13,771 nt of DNA from an uncultured Bulleidia sp. (GCA_934757945.1 CAKVLT010000048.1:1-13771); one strand, 5' to 3'; positions 1 to 7,831 are shown, numbered from the stretch's first letter. Numbers and translations are program-made. The notes: generated from the letters alone by a model not told the origin.

Positions 1-51
1 ATTCAAAAGACACTTCAAGACAAATAAATGATAATGGTATGAATCAAGAAC

Positions 52-89
52 CCTGTAGAGCAGATATGCTTTACAGGATTTTATTATGG
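52..89 (+). terminator. Terminator-like hairpin of an upstream gene
   Basis: A 10-pair stem (52-61 with 68-77, one G-U pair) closes a 6-base loop and is followed by the AT-rich stretch ATTTTATTAT. The stem is strong but the T-tract is interrupted. It most likely ends transcription from a gene to the left of the window and insulates the mgl operon. Confidence 0.5.
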
Positions 90-287
90 AAACATGGGTA
101 CTGTGTATGTATCTATACCAGATGTGCAGGGGTGATTGACTGAGTGACAGAAGTCAGACAGATTGCCGGAAGTGTATTGGAATACGGGAGATTTCATCCA
201 TGCATATGAGAAATATGTGTCTGATTGAAGAGGTGTATTTCGAAAAAAAGGGATGTTTTAGAGAAGAATATACATAGATTTCTACAC

Positions 288-311
288 AAAAAATTTGTTA
301 AAAAATTTCGT
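288..311 (+). repeat. Tandem 12-base AT-rich direct repeat upstream of mglB
   Basis: Two adjacent 12-base units, AAAAAATTTGTT (288-299) and AAAAAATTTCGT (300-311), agree at 10 of 12 positions and abut exactly. They lie about 25 to 45 bases upstream of the proposed mglB -35 box. They could be a binding site for the YesN-type regulator encoded downstream, or an A-tract/UP element that stimulates the promoter. The repeat is seen directly; either role is inferred. Confidence 0.5.
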
Positions 312-341
312 GAACTATCAAAGAATATTCTATGTTGCAAA

Positions 342-355
342 AGAAAGCGCTTACG
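342..355 (+). promoter_or_regulatory. Putative cre site (CcpA catabolite repression)
   Basis: AGAAAGCGCTTACG matches the Bacillota cre consensus TGWAARCGYTWNCW at all but the first and last positions, and has the palindromic GAAAGCGCTTAC core. It lies between the proposed -35 and -10 of mglB, where bound CcpA would block RNA polymerase. Catabolite repression of an alternative-sugar importer would be expected. Confidence 0.6.
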
Positions 356-366
356 TATTATATAAG
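350..366 (+). repeat. 17-base inverted repeat CTTA-N9-TAAG, copy 1
   Basis: CTTACGTATTATATAAG has CTTA/TAAG ends and matches 13 of 17 bases of a second copy at 1504-1520 just upstream of mglA. It overlaps the right half of the cre site and the -10 candidates. It could be an operator half-site arrangement or chance similarity in AT-rich DNA. Confidence 0.35.
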
Positions 367-398
367 TACAAAGTGAGTCAGAAACCTCACAAATTAAT

Positions 399-405
399 AG
401 GAGGG
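399..405 (+). promoter_or_regulatory. mglB ribosome binding site
   Basis: AGGAGGG lies 10 bases before the ATG at 416 and fixes that start. A small 5-pair hairpin (GTGAG 373-377 with CTCAC 386-390) sits in the leader just upstream, leaving the ribosome site itself unpaired. Confidence 0.75.
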
Positions 406-415
406 ATATTAATCC

Positions 416-1459
416 ATGAATAAGTTTCTAAAAGTTGCTGCAGCTTCTGCAATGTCCTTAAGCTTAGTAGCATGTGGTGGAACAAAAGACAATTCCACAG
501 GTGGAGATGCTTCCACAAGCGACAATCCTAACGCTGACAAAAAAGTAGGTGTATGTATTTATCAGTTTGCTGATAACTTCATGACTCTGTTCAGAGGAGA
601 ATTGGAAAATTACTTAATTGAACAGGGATTCAGCAAGAGCAACATCACAATCGTCGATGGTGCTAACGACCAGGCTACACAGACAAACCAGATTCAGAAC
701 TTCATCACTGATGGTGTAGACGTTCTGATTATCAACCCAGTTAACTCTTCTTCTGCTGCTACTATCACAGACATGGTAACAGCGAAGAATATTCCATTAG
801 TGTATATCAACCGTGAACCAGATGCTGATGAAGAAAAACGTTGGGAAGACAATGATCTTAAGGTTTCCTATGTTGGATGCGATGCCAGACAGTCCGGTAC
901 AATGCAGGGTGAAATCATTGCTGATTTAGGTATTGACACAATCGATCTGAACAAGAATGGTAAAGTTGATTACATCATGATCGAAGGCGATCCTGAAAAC
1001 GTTGATGCTCAGTACAGAACAGAATATTCCGTTAAGGCTCTGAAAGATAAGGGCTTAGAAGTTAACTGCTTAGATGACCAGCTTGGTAACTGGGATCAGG
1101 CTACAGCTCAGGGCTTAGTTGCTAACGCATTAGCTGCTCACCCAGAAACAGAAGTTGTATTCTGTAACAATGATGCCATGGCTCTTGGTGCTTTCCAGGC
1201 TATCTCCGCTGCTGGCAGAACAGTTGGTAAAGACATTTGGTTAGTAGGTGTTGATGCTCTTGATGAAGCATTAGATAAAGTTTCTACAGGTGAAATGACA
1301 GGTACAGTATTCAACGACCACATTACTCAGTCCCATACAGCTGCTGATGTAGCTATCGGTTACATCAATGGTGAAAAACAGGAACACTATGTAGGTTGTG
1401 ACTACGTTAAGGTTACAAAAGACAACGTTTCTGAAATCAAAGATTTATTAGCAAAATAA
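416..1459 (+). CDS. mglB: Galactose/glucose (methyl-galactoside) ABC transporter substrate-binding lipoprotein
   Basis: Binding protein that captures galactose or glucose outside the membrane and delivers it to MglAC. The 347-residue product begins with a lipoprotein signal peptide (lipobox LVAC, Cys20), a Ser/Gly/Asp-rich linker to about residue 41, then a type I periplasmic-binding fold. By alignment to E. coli MglB (mature numbering), sugar-contact positions are retained: D53 and F55 (D14, F16), N107 (N91), D197 (D154), R201 (R158), W226 (W183), N251/N252 (N211), D280 (D236) and N300 (N256). The calcium loop is present as DLNKNGKVD (177-185). The position equivalent to His152 is Asn195, so specificity may be shifted. 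Codon use is strongly biased (GCT, AAC, TTC), as expected for a highly expressed gene. It is first in the mglBAC operon and follows a cre site. Confidence 0.95.
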   Translation: MNKFLKVAAASAMSLSLVACGGTKDNSTGGDASTSDNPNADKKVGVCIYQFADNFMTLFRGELENYLIEQGFSKSNITIVDGANDQATQTNQIQNFITDGVDVLIINPVNSSSAATITDMVTAKNIPLVYINREPDADEEKRWEDNDLKVSYVGCDARQSGTMQGEIIADLGIDTIDLNKNGKVDYIMIEGDPENVDAQYRTEYSVKALKDKGLEVNCLDDQLGNWDQATAQGLVANALAAHPETEVVFCNNDAMALGAFQAISAAGRTVGKDIWLVGVDALDEALDKVSTGEMTGTVFNDHITQSHTAADVAIGYINGEKQEHYVGCDYVKVTKDNVSEIKDLLAK

Positions 1460-1474
1460 AAAATGATGTGATGT

Positions 1475-1500
1475 GCGGGTGCCAATATCGCACCCGCCTT
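1475..1500 (+). terminator. GC-rich hairpin between mglB and mglA (attenuator or mRNA-stabilising)
   Basis: A perfect 8-pair stem GCGGGTGC/GCACCCGC (1475-1482 with 1490-1497) with a 7-base loop follows mglB by 15 bases. Only CTTT follows, so it lacks a full T-tract. Such hairpins after binding-protein genes commonly protect the upstream message or cause partial termination, giving more binding protein than ATPase and permease. That role here is inferred. Confidence 0.6.
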
Positions 1501-1525
1501 TCACTTATATAGTGTATAAGTGAAA
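1499..1525 (+). repeat. Perfect 11-pair inverted repeat before mglA (contains motif copy 2)
   Basis: TTTCACTTATA (1499-1509) and TATAAGTGAAA (1515-1525) are exact reverse complements around the loop TAGTG. The repeat starts 1 base after the stem of the preceding GC-rich hairpin and ends 5 bases before the mglA ribosome site. It contains CTTATATAGTGTATAAG (1504-1520), the partner of the motif in the mglB promoter. It may act as a second RNA hairpin or as a DNA operator. Confidence 0.6.
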
Positions 1526-1540
1526 AGAATGGAGGTAAAA

Positions 1541-3049
1541 ATGGCGGAATACAAACTTGAACTCAAGAATGTATCAAAGTCGTTTCCAGGCGTTAAAGCT
1601 CTAGATGGAGTTCAACTCAGCTTACGTCCGGGTTCCGTACTTGCTTTAATGGGTGAAAACGGAGCGGGAAAATCTACTTTGATGAAATGTTTATTCGGTA
1701 TTTACCATATGGATGAAGGTGAAATTTATCTGGATGGTAAAAAAGTAGAGATTAAAGATCCAGACGATGCAATGACAAAAGGTGTTGCGATGGTACATCA
1801 GGAATTACAACCGGTACCAGCACGTTCTATTGCTGAAAATATGTATCTGGGACGTTTCCCTGTGCACAAATATGGCCCTTTACAGGTAATTGATCATAAG
1901 ACCATGGCTTCTGAAACGAAGAAATGGCTGAGTCAGTTGGGATTGGATTTTGATCCGAATGCACTTCTTGGTTCCTTATCTATTGGACAGATGCAGTGTG
2001 TAGAAATTGCCAAGGCGGTTTCTCATGATGCAAAAGTTATTATCTTTGACGAACCTACTTCTTCTCTTTCTGATAAAGAAGTAGAATTCCTGTTCAAAAT
2101 CATGAACCAGTTGCGTGATAAAGGCGTTGCTATGATTTATATCTCTCATAAGATGGATGAAATCAAACGTATTGCCGATGATGTACAGATCATGCGTGAT
2201 GGGCATTATATTGGAACATGGCCTGCAAAAGACCTGACAATTGATGAAATCATCACAAAGATGGTTGGTAGAGAACTGACAGAAGTATATCCTGAAGCCA
2301 AACATAAGATTGGCGATGTAATCCTGGAATGTGAAAATATTTGTTCTATTCATGACAGAAGTTTCCAAAATGTATCTTTCAATATAAGAAAAGGTGAAAT
2401 TGTTGGATTCGGTGGCCTTGTAGGTGCACAGAGAACAGAGCTGATGGAAGCTATCTTCGGTATTCGTCATATCAGAAGTGGCACAATCAAAAAGAATGGA
2501 CAGGTAATTGTAAACAAGAAACCTGCCGATGCCATGAAACATGGATTTGGTATGATTACTGAAAACCGTAGAGAATCAGGTATCGTAGGATGCCTCTCTA
2601 TCAAGGATAACGTTGGCCTTACAATTTATAACAAGTATCTGAAATATGGATTTGTGTTGAATCATCCGGCTATTAATAAAGTCGTTGATGACAGTATTAA
2701 ACAGCTGAGTATCAAGACACCTTCTATGCAGCAGCAGATTGGTAACCTCTCTGGTGGTAACCAGCAGAAAGTTATCGTTGCAAAATGGCTTGCTAATGAT
2801 CCGGATATCCTGATTATGGACGAACCTACAAGAGGTATAGATATTGGTGCAAAACATGAAATCTATGAAATTATGGAGTCTTTAGCAGAACAGGGTAAAG
2901 CGATTATCATGATTTCTTCTGAAATGGCCGAACTGATCGGTATGTCAGACAGAATTTATGTCATGAGTGAAGGTAAGCTCAAGGGTGAAATTACAGATCG
3001 CAAAGAAATGACTCAGGAAAAGATTATGGGTTATGCTGCTCAGTACTGA
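1541..3049 (+). CDS. mglA: Galactose/methyl-galactoside ABC transporter ATP-binding protein
   Basis: Cytoplasmic double ATPase that powers sugar import through MglC. The chosen ATG at 1541 follows GGAGGT (1531-1536) and gives 502 residues, close to the ~506 of E. coli MglA. An upstream in-frame GTG at 1520 lies in the inverted repeat without a ribosome site and is rejected. The N-terminal domain has Walker A GENGAGKST (38-46), a signature LSIGQMQ (146-152) and Walker B VIIFDEPT (166-173). The second domain has the degenerate Walker A typical of sugar importers (around GGLVGAQRTE, 291-300), signature LSGGNQQK (403-410) and Walker B LIMDEPT (424-430). The stop codon lies 15 bases before mglC and the mglC ribosome site starts directly after it, so translation is probably coupled. 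Confidence 0.95.
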   Translation: MAEYKLELKNVSKSFPGVKALDGVQLSLRPGSVLALMGENGAGKSTLMKCLFGIYHMDEGEIYLDGKKVEIKDPDDAMTKGVAMVHQELQPVPARSIAENMYLGRFPVHKYGPLQVIDHKTMASETKKWLSQLGLDFDPNALLGSLSIGQMQCVEIAKAVSHDAKVIIFDEPTSSLSDKEVEFLFKIMNQLRDKGVAMIYISHKMDEIKRIADDVQIMRDGHYIGTWPAKDLTIDEIITKMVGRELTEVYPEAKHKIGDVILECENICSIHDRSFQNVSFNIRKGEIVGFGGLVGAQRTELMEAIFGIRHIRSGTIKKNGQVIVNKKPADAMKHGFGMITENRRESGIVGCLSIKDNVGLTIYNKYLKYGFVLNHPAINKVVDDSIKQLSIKTPSMQQQIGNLSGGNQQKVIVAKWLANDPDILIMDEPTRGIDIGAKHEIYEIMESLAEQGKAIIMISSEMAELIGMSDRIYVMSEGKLKGEITDRKEMTQEKIMGYAAQY

Positions 3050-3064
3050 TGGAGGTAAAAGAAA

Positions 3065-4048
3065 ATGACAAACAAAAAGAATATTAAAGATATATTATTG
3101 AATAATGCCGTAATTATTGTCATGGTGGTACTGGTAGTAATTACAGGTGTAATGAAACCTAACTTCTTAACAATGACAAACTTCACCAACATCCTTGGAA
3201 ATATGTCCTATCGTCTGGTTATTGCTTTAGGTATTGCAGGATGCGTTATCACTGGTGGTTGTGACCTTTCCGGTGGACGTATGGTTGGTTTCGCTGCCTG
3301 CCTTGCTGGTACATTACTTCAAAAGATTGATTACTCCGGTAAATTCTTCCCTGGAATGGATCCATTAAACCCATTCTTAGTATTAGCTATTGTTATGATT
3401 GTATGTGCTATTGCTGGTGCTATTACAGGTGCATTCATTGCTTACCTGCATGTTCCACCATTCATTGCTACATTGGCTATGATGGAAATCATCTATGGTA
3501 TTGGCTTGATCTATACAGGTGCTTCTCCACTTGGTGGATATACAGATGCATACACAATGATCTCCAGAGGTAAGTTCCTTGGAATGTCATGGTTAATCTG
3601 GATTGCTATTGCATGTATGGCTGTTACATGGTTCATCTTCAACATGACTCGTCATGGAAAATACATGTATGCTATTGGTGGAAACTCTCAGGCTGCTGAA
3701 GTTGCCGGTGTTCCTGTTGCTAAGACAATCGTTATCATCTATGCTAAGGCAAGTGCTTACTTCGCTCTTGCAGGATTCATGCTCGGTGCAAAAGCCGGTG
3801 GTGCTTCCATCAATACAGGTTTATCCTATGAAATGGAAGGTATCGCAGCCTGCGCATTAGGTGGTGTATCCGTTACAGGTGGACGTGGTAAAGTTTCCAG
3901 TGCATTAGTTGGTGTATTCGTACTTGAAGTATTAAAGGCTGCATTACAGTATCTCGGTGTTGATAACAACGCTCAGTATATTGCTATCGGTATCGTTATC
4001 TTCATTGCTATTACATTGGATATTCGTAAATACGTTCAGAAAAAATAA
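3065..4048 (+). CDS. mglC: Galactose/methyl-galactoside ABC transporter permease
   Basis: Inner-membrane channel subunit of the Mgl importer, probably acting as a homodimer with MglA and receiving sugar from MglB. The 327 residues are close to E. coli MglC (336). The product is hydrophobic throughout, with helices near 13-30, 48-64, 72-86, 103-127, 132-151, 172-193, 221-242, 255-270, 276-296 and 304-320. Typical branched-chain/ribose-type permease features are visible: GCVITGGCDLSGGRMVG (59-75), the ATPase-contact loop GGNSQAAEVAGVPV (205-218) and LGGVSVTGGRGKV (265-277). The ribosome site GGAGGT (3051-3056) is placed immediately after the mglA stop. A strong terminator follows, closing the transport operon. 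Confidence 0.94.
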   Translation: MTNKKNIKDILLNNAVIIVMVVLVVITGVMKPNFLTMTNFTNILGNMSYRLVIALGIAGCVITGGCDLSGGRMVGFAACLAGTLLQKIDYSGKFFPGMDPLNPFLVLAIVMIVCAIAGAITGAFIAYLHVPPFIATLAMMEIIYGIGLIYTGASPLGGYTDAYTMISRGKFLGMSWLIWIAIACMAVTWFIFNMTRHGKYMYAIGGNSQAAEVAGVPVAKTIVIIYAKASAYFALAGFMLGAKAGGASINTGLSYEMEGIAACALGGVSVTGGRGKVSSALVGVFVLEVLKAALQYLGVDNNAQYIAIGIVIFIAITLDIRKYVQKK

Positions 4049-4073
4049 GTGTTCGTATTCACAAAATGCGTGT

Positions 4074-4106
4074 AAAATTGAGTTACGTAGAGTAACTCAA
4101 TTTTTT
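4074..4106 (+). terminator. Intrinsic terminator after mglC
   Basis: A perfect 13-pair stem (AAAATTGAGTTAC 4074-4086 with GTAACTCAATTTT 4092-4104), a 5-base loop and six T residues (4101-4106) make a convincing terminator. The A-run on the left arm means it could work in both directions. No clear promoter was found between it and the next gene at 4124, so the sensory genes may depend on read-through. Confidence 0.85.
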
Positions 4107-4123
4107 ATTAGGAGAATTTAAAT

Positions 4124-4438
4124 ATGACATTTATGGAGTATATCAATGCAGCATGGGTTTCGCTGTTATTGGCTGGGATGTGCTATTACTATGCCTGGTT
4201 AGTATTGAAAAAAGGGGAAATTGACAAGGTAAGACTCAAGGGATCCAGAGCGCTTCCTAAAAATAAGAGAAAACCTTATGCGGAAGCAGATGGGAAGATT
4301 TTACTCGGTATGGGTGTTGGTTTTACTATTGTGTCTGTTTTAAGATATTTTAATTCTACCCTTAGCGTAGTGCTGTCTGTAGTGTTGTTTGTGACTTTCG
4401 TCATTTTATGGAAGAAGGTGTATGACACATATGAATAA
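4124..4438 (+). CDS. Small three-helix membrane protein of unknown function
   Basis: I do not recognise this 104-residue protein. It follows AGGAGA (4110-4115), 8 bases before its ATG, so translation is well supported. It has hydrophobic helices at about 9-28, 58-74 and 78-96. The stretch between the first two (29-52) is strongly basic (KKGEIDKVRLKGSR, then KNKRK), which by the positive-inside rule suggests a cytoplasmic loop. There is no signal peptide cleavage motif and no catalytic motif. Its last codons overlap the start of the response-regulator gene, so it belongs to the sensory operon. A role as an accessory to the transporter or sensor kinase is possible but is inferred only from position. 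Confidence 0.8.
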   Translation: MTFMEYINAAWVSLLLAGMCYYYAWLVLKKGEIDKVRLKGSRALPKNKRKPYAEADGKILLGMGVGFTIVSVLRYFNSTLSVVLSVVLFVTFVILWKKVYDTYE

Positions 4439-6029
4439 GTATAAAGTGCTGCTGTGTGATGATGAACCTGAAGTGATAGAAGCCATTATTGAGCGACTTG
4501 ACTGGAATGACATGGGATATGAGATTCCTGTACATGCTAAAAATGGTGTAGAAGCTCTGGAAAAATGTGAAGAGTTAAAACCGGATGTTATCATGACGGA
4601 TATCAATATGCCGTATAAGAATGGACTGGAACTTGCTAAAGAAGTAAAACGCAGTTATCCCAATACAAAGATTATCATTTTTTCCGGATATGATGACTTT
4701 GAATATGCCAAGGAAGCAATTCATCTTTCCTGTGAAGAGTATATTCTGAAACCGATAGATAAAGAAGAACTTAAAAAAGTATTTGAACGTATTCACGGTA
4801 TTCTGGATCATGAAAAAGATGAAAGAACCAATGTGTTAAAACTGGAAGCGTATTATAAAGCTTCTCTTCCTGCTTTACAGGAGAGTTTTTTATCCAGTCT
4901 GATGGAAGGAAATGTGCCGGAAGATGATTTTGGGGAATGTCTTGTCAATTATGATTTGCATTTCAAAGGCCCTCAATATGTGGTTTGTGTAATTCATACT
5001 TCTACCAGAAAAATACCGGAAGACATGACACCGATGTTGTGTGCATTGTCTGTTCGAAAACTTGCAGAGGAACAGTGCAGAAAGAACTCAGAAGTATTCT
5101 TTACCTATCTTGGAAATACCTGTGCCATTGCCAGTGTGGAAAATGAAAAGCAGGTAAGACAGCTGACAGATGATATGGACAGATTTGCACGACTTGTATA
5201 TACATCCATGAAAATCGTTGTGACTGTTGGTGTTGGACAGGTGGTGGATTCTGTGGCACAGTTACCTGTCTCTTATGCAGGTGCCAGAAAAGCTGTCAGT
5301 TACAGAGTGTTGTACGGAACAATCAAAGCTATCAATATTGAAGAAGTATCTCCGCTGGAAAAAGAAGAAGCGAAGGACATTGAAGATATTGATTTACTGG
5401 ATGTGTTTAAGAAAATACGTCTGAATGACAGTGATGAACTGAAAGAAGCTGTATATACCTTTATTGAGACCAGTCATTCCCATATGGAAACCATGCAGGA
5501 CTATCGTTTCTTTGTGATGGATATCATGACCGCATTATATCGTTTTGCTAAGAATAATCATCTGTCAGCTTCAGAATTATTTACAGGAAGTGAAGATATT
5601 TATCAATATGCCTCACGTATAGAAAAAAGAGATCTGGAAGATTCCCTGTTGAACCAGTGTAAGATACTGCAGACTTTACTGAATGAGAGCCGTAATTCAA
5701 CTACACGCAGTTTTGTGACAAAGGCAAAGGAGTATGCCAATGATAACTACAGTGATGAAACTTTATCCGTGGAAACTATCTGCAGAGAATTAGGGGTATC
5801 TGCTGCGTATTTTTCTACTGTCTTTAAAAAAGAAACAGGGCAGGCATTTATTCAATACCTGACGGATATTCGTATGCAGAAAGCAGCGGAACTATTGTGC
5901 GAAAAAGATATGAAGACCTATCTGATTGCAAAAAAGGTAGGATACAGTGATCCTAACTATTTCAGTTATGTCTTCAAGAAAAAATTTGGGGTATCTCCAA
6001 GTAAATATAAAACTGGGGAAAATGCATGA
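4431..6029 (+). CDS. YesN-type response regulator, receiver plus AraC-family DNA-binding domain
   Basis: Cytoplasmic transcription factor activated by phosphorylation from the adjacent kinase. From the ATG at 4431 it has 532 residues. The receiver domain (1-120) has acidic D10/D11, phospho-acceptor D57 in VIMTDINMP, S85 in IIFSGYDDF and K107 in ILKPID. A long middle region (about 130-420) of the kind found in YesN proteins follows. The C-terminal AraC-type double helix-turn-helix (about 430-530) includes LSVETICRELGVSAAYFS and ends in the signature region VGYSDPNYFSYVFKKKFGVSPSKY. An ATG at 4422 could add three residues; I prefer 4431 because MNKYKVLLCDDE is the usual family start, though GAAGG at 4414-4418 sits at a plausible distance from neither. 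It overlaps the small membrane gene upstream and, by ATGA, the kinase gene downstream. The likely target is the mglB promoter. Confidence 0.93.
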   Translation: MNKYKVLLCDDEPEVIEAIIERLDWNDMGYEIPVHAKNGVEALEKCEELKPDVIMTDINMPYKNGLELAKEVKRSYPNTKIIIFSGYDDFEYAKEAIHLSCEEYILKPIDKEELKKVFERIHGILDHEKDERTNVLKLEAYYKASLPALQESFLSSLMEGNVPEDDFGECLVNYDLHFKGPQYVVCVIHTSTRKIPEDMTPMLCALSVRKLAEEQCRKNSEVFFTYLGNTCAIASVENEKQVRQLTDDMDRFARLVYTSMKIVVTVGVGQVVDSVAQLPVSYAGARKAVSYRVLYGTIKAINIEEVSPLEKEEAKDIEDIDLLDVFKKIRLNDSDELKEAVYTFIETSHSHMETMQDYRFFVMDIMTALYRFAKNNHLSASELFTGSEDIYQYASRIEKRDLEDSLLNQCKILQTLLNESRNSTTRSFVTKAKEYANDNYSDETLSVETICRELGVSAAYFSTVFKKETGQAFIQYLTDIRMQKAAELLCEKDMKTYLIAKKVGYSDPNYFSYVFKKKFGVSPSKYKTGENA

Positions 6030-7831
6030 AATTACGTGCACATAAAAAAGAAAAAGGTACTTTGACCTTACAGGCTTCCATTTTGCTGAACTACGCATTG
6101 ATGGCAGCAATCATTATTACGGTCATGACGTTTATGCTGTTCTTCCAGTTTTCCAAAGAGAATAAAAGCATAGTGGTTTCTCATGCAGAACAGACCGTAG
6201 CGGAAACAGAATCCCGTGTGGAAAGTTATCTGCGCAGAGTCAGAACCATCGGGTATTCTGTATACTATAACGTTATCAAGGATGCGGATCTTGCGAAAAC
6301 AATGATATCCAAGGATATCAATCTGATGTATGAGTCCAACAAGGATTCTCTGGTTTCCATTGCATTATTTAAAGAAGATGGCACATTAGTATGCGCCTCT
6401 CCTAATGCAATTCTGAAACCACGTGTGGATATTCAGTCCCAGGACTGGTTTCAAAGTGCTACCAGAGAGATAGAAAATCTGCATTATTCTTTACCACATG
6501 TGCAGAATCTGTTTGATAATACAACAGGAAAATATCACTGGGTCATTTCTTTAAGCATGTCTGTGGAACTGACAGAAAATGGGAATACCAGCAGAGGAGT
6601 TCTGCTGGTAGATATGGATTATTCATCGGTTCAGCAGTTATTAAAAGATACCAATGAAACCATGGTGCAGGAATATGTGTACATTATCGACAGCGTAGGT
6701 AAAATGGTCTATCATCCAAGAATGCTGAGTATGGATTCCGGAGTCATCCGGCAACCAGATATTTCCTATTCTATCTTATCTGAAGGAACGCATTATCTTA
6801 AAGACGATACAGTGATTGTCAGTTCTATCGGATATACAGGCTGGAAGCTGATTGCGGTGGTACCGGGTACTTCTATTCTTGAAACTATTGGCACAACCAA
6901 GTACTTTGTCATGATGCTGGGTATGATTTTTATTCTGCTGATGTTAATTGTCAACAGATTCGTATCTGACAGAGTTACCAAACCTTTACGTACACTGGAC
7001 CAGTCTGTAAGAATGGTGGAAAGTGGTGAAGGAAATGCAATTATTGTGGATGATAATGCCGGTAAGGAAGTGCGACATCTTGGTTTTGCCATAAGATCTT
7101 ACAAACAGAGAAATGAACAGTTGGTCAAAGATGTGATTCATGAACAGCAGGAACAGAAACGAAGAGAACTGGATATTCTTCAGTCTCAGATTAATCCTCA
7201 TTTTCTTTATAATACACTGGATTCCATTGTGTGGATGATTGAAAAAGGAGACAGAAATGAAGACGCAGTGTATATGATTACACAGCTTGCGTCTTTGTTC
7301 AGAATCTCCTTATCCAAAGGAAAAACCATTATTCCGATAAAGGATGAAGTGAAACATGCAGGTAACTATGTCAATATTCAGAAAGTCAGATTTAAAGATA
7401 AGTTTGATGTGGAATTTGATATTTCTGATGAAATAGAACAGATGTGCATGGTAAAACTTGTTTTACAGCCAATCATAGAAAATGCCATTAATTATGGTGT
7501 GCGCTATATGGAGGAAAAAGGCCATATTGTTATCAGAGGATGGAAAGAGGGGGAAGATATTTATCTGACAGTGGAAGATGATGGAGTAGGTATTCCGGAA
7601 GATGTTCTGGAAATCTTACTGGATGATACCGTGGAACATGTACATTCCAAAGGGTCTGGTGTAGGTCTTATCAATATTCAGAAGCGTATTCAGTTAAGAT
7701 TTGGCGAAGCCTATGGACTGAAAGTGGAAAGTGAACTGGATGAAGGAACAAAAGTAACCGTGCATATTCCTTCGATTCCCTATACAAGAGAAAACAGAGA
7801 CAGACTGGAAGAAGGTGGTGCCTATGAATAA
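6026..7831 (+). CDS. YesM/LytS-type sensor histidine kinase
   Basis: Membrane sensor that autophosphorylates and passes phosphate to the regulator encoded just upstream; the genes overlap by ATGA at 6026-6029. The 601-residue protein has a first membrane helix at about 19-42, an extracellular Cache-like domain of about 250 residues (43-290), and a second helix at 292-313. A HAMP-like linker beginning SDRVTKPLRTLDQSV and a coiled segment (360-385) follow. The histidine kinase domain has the H-box QINPHFLYNTLD with H392. The ATP-binding domain shows the N-box PIIENAINYG (N486), DDGVGIP (518-524) and GSGVGLIN (543-550). The extracellular domain could bind a ligand directly, but the two binding-protein genes that follow suggest it may also respond to a sugar-loaded partner. 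Confidence 0.94.
   Translation: MKLRAHKKEKGTLTLQASILLNYALMAAIIITVMTFMLFFQFSKENKSIVVSHAEQTVAETESRVESYLRRVRTIGYSVYYNVIKDADLAKTMISKDINLMYESNKDSLVSIALFKEDGTLVCASPNAILKPRVDIQSQDWFQSATREIENLHYSLPHVQNLFDNTTGKYHWVISLSMSVELTENGNTSRGVLLVDMDYSSVQQLLKDTNETMVQEYVYIIDSVGKMVYHPRMLSMDSGVIRQPDISYSILSEGTHYLKDDTVIVSSIGYTGWKLIAVVPGTSILETIGTTKYFVMMLGMIFILLMLIVNRFVSDRVTKPLRTLDQSVRMVESGEGNAIIVDDNAGKEVRHLGFAIRSYKQRNEQLVKDVIHEQQEQKRRELDILQSQINPHFLYNTLDSIVWMIEKGDRNEDAVYMITQLASLFRISLSKGKTIIPIKDEVKHAGNYVNIQKVRFKDKFDVEFDISDEIEQMCMVKLVLQPIIENAINYGVRYMEEKGHIVIRGWKEGEDIYLTVEDDGVGIPEDVLEILLDDTVEHVHSKGSGVGLINIQKRIQLRFGEAYGLKVESELDEGTKVTVHIPSIPYTRENRDRLEEGGAYE

Larger units (their letters stand above)
335..366 (+). promoter_or_regulatory. 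Putative mglB promoter region
   Basis: TTGCAA at 335-340 resembles a -35 box. The AT-rich run at 356-366 offers several -10 candidates: TATTAT at 356-361 (spacer 15), TTATAT at 358-363 (spacer 17) and TATAAG at 361-366 (spacer 20). None gives a perfect match with ideal spacing, so the promoter may need an activator, which would fit the two-component regulator encoded nearby. The exact start of transcription cannot be read from sequence. Confidence 0.35.

Noticed and set aside
90..285. Possible small gene or RNA in the left intergenic region
   Set aside because: Only very short frames (for example 17 codons at 87) without ribosome sites, and no riboswitch or RNA-gene pattern that I could recognise.
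1520..1540. GTG at 1520 as an earlier start of mglA
   Set aside because: It lies inside the inverted repeat with no ribosome site, and would place the GGAGGT sequence inside the gene; ATG 1541 matches family length better.
1976..2542. Open minus-strand frame of 188 codons within mglA
   Set aside because: It is the exact shadow of a well-conserved ATPase domain, has low-complexity Phe/Cys/His-rich translation, and no ribosome site; the plus-strand gene explains the stretch.
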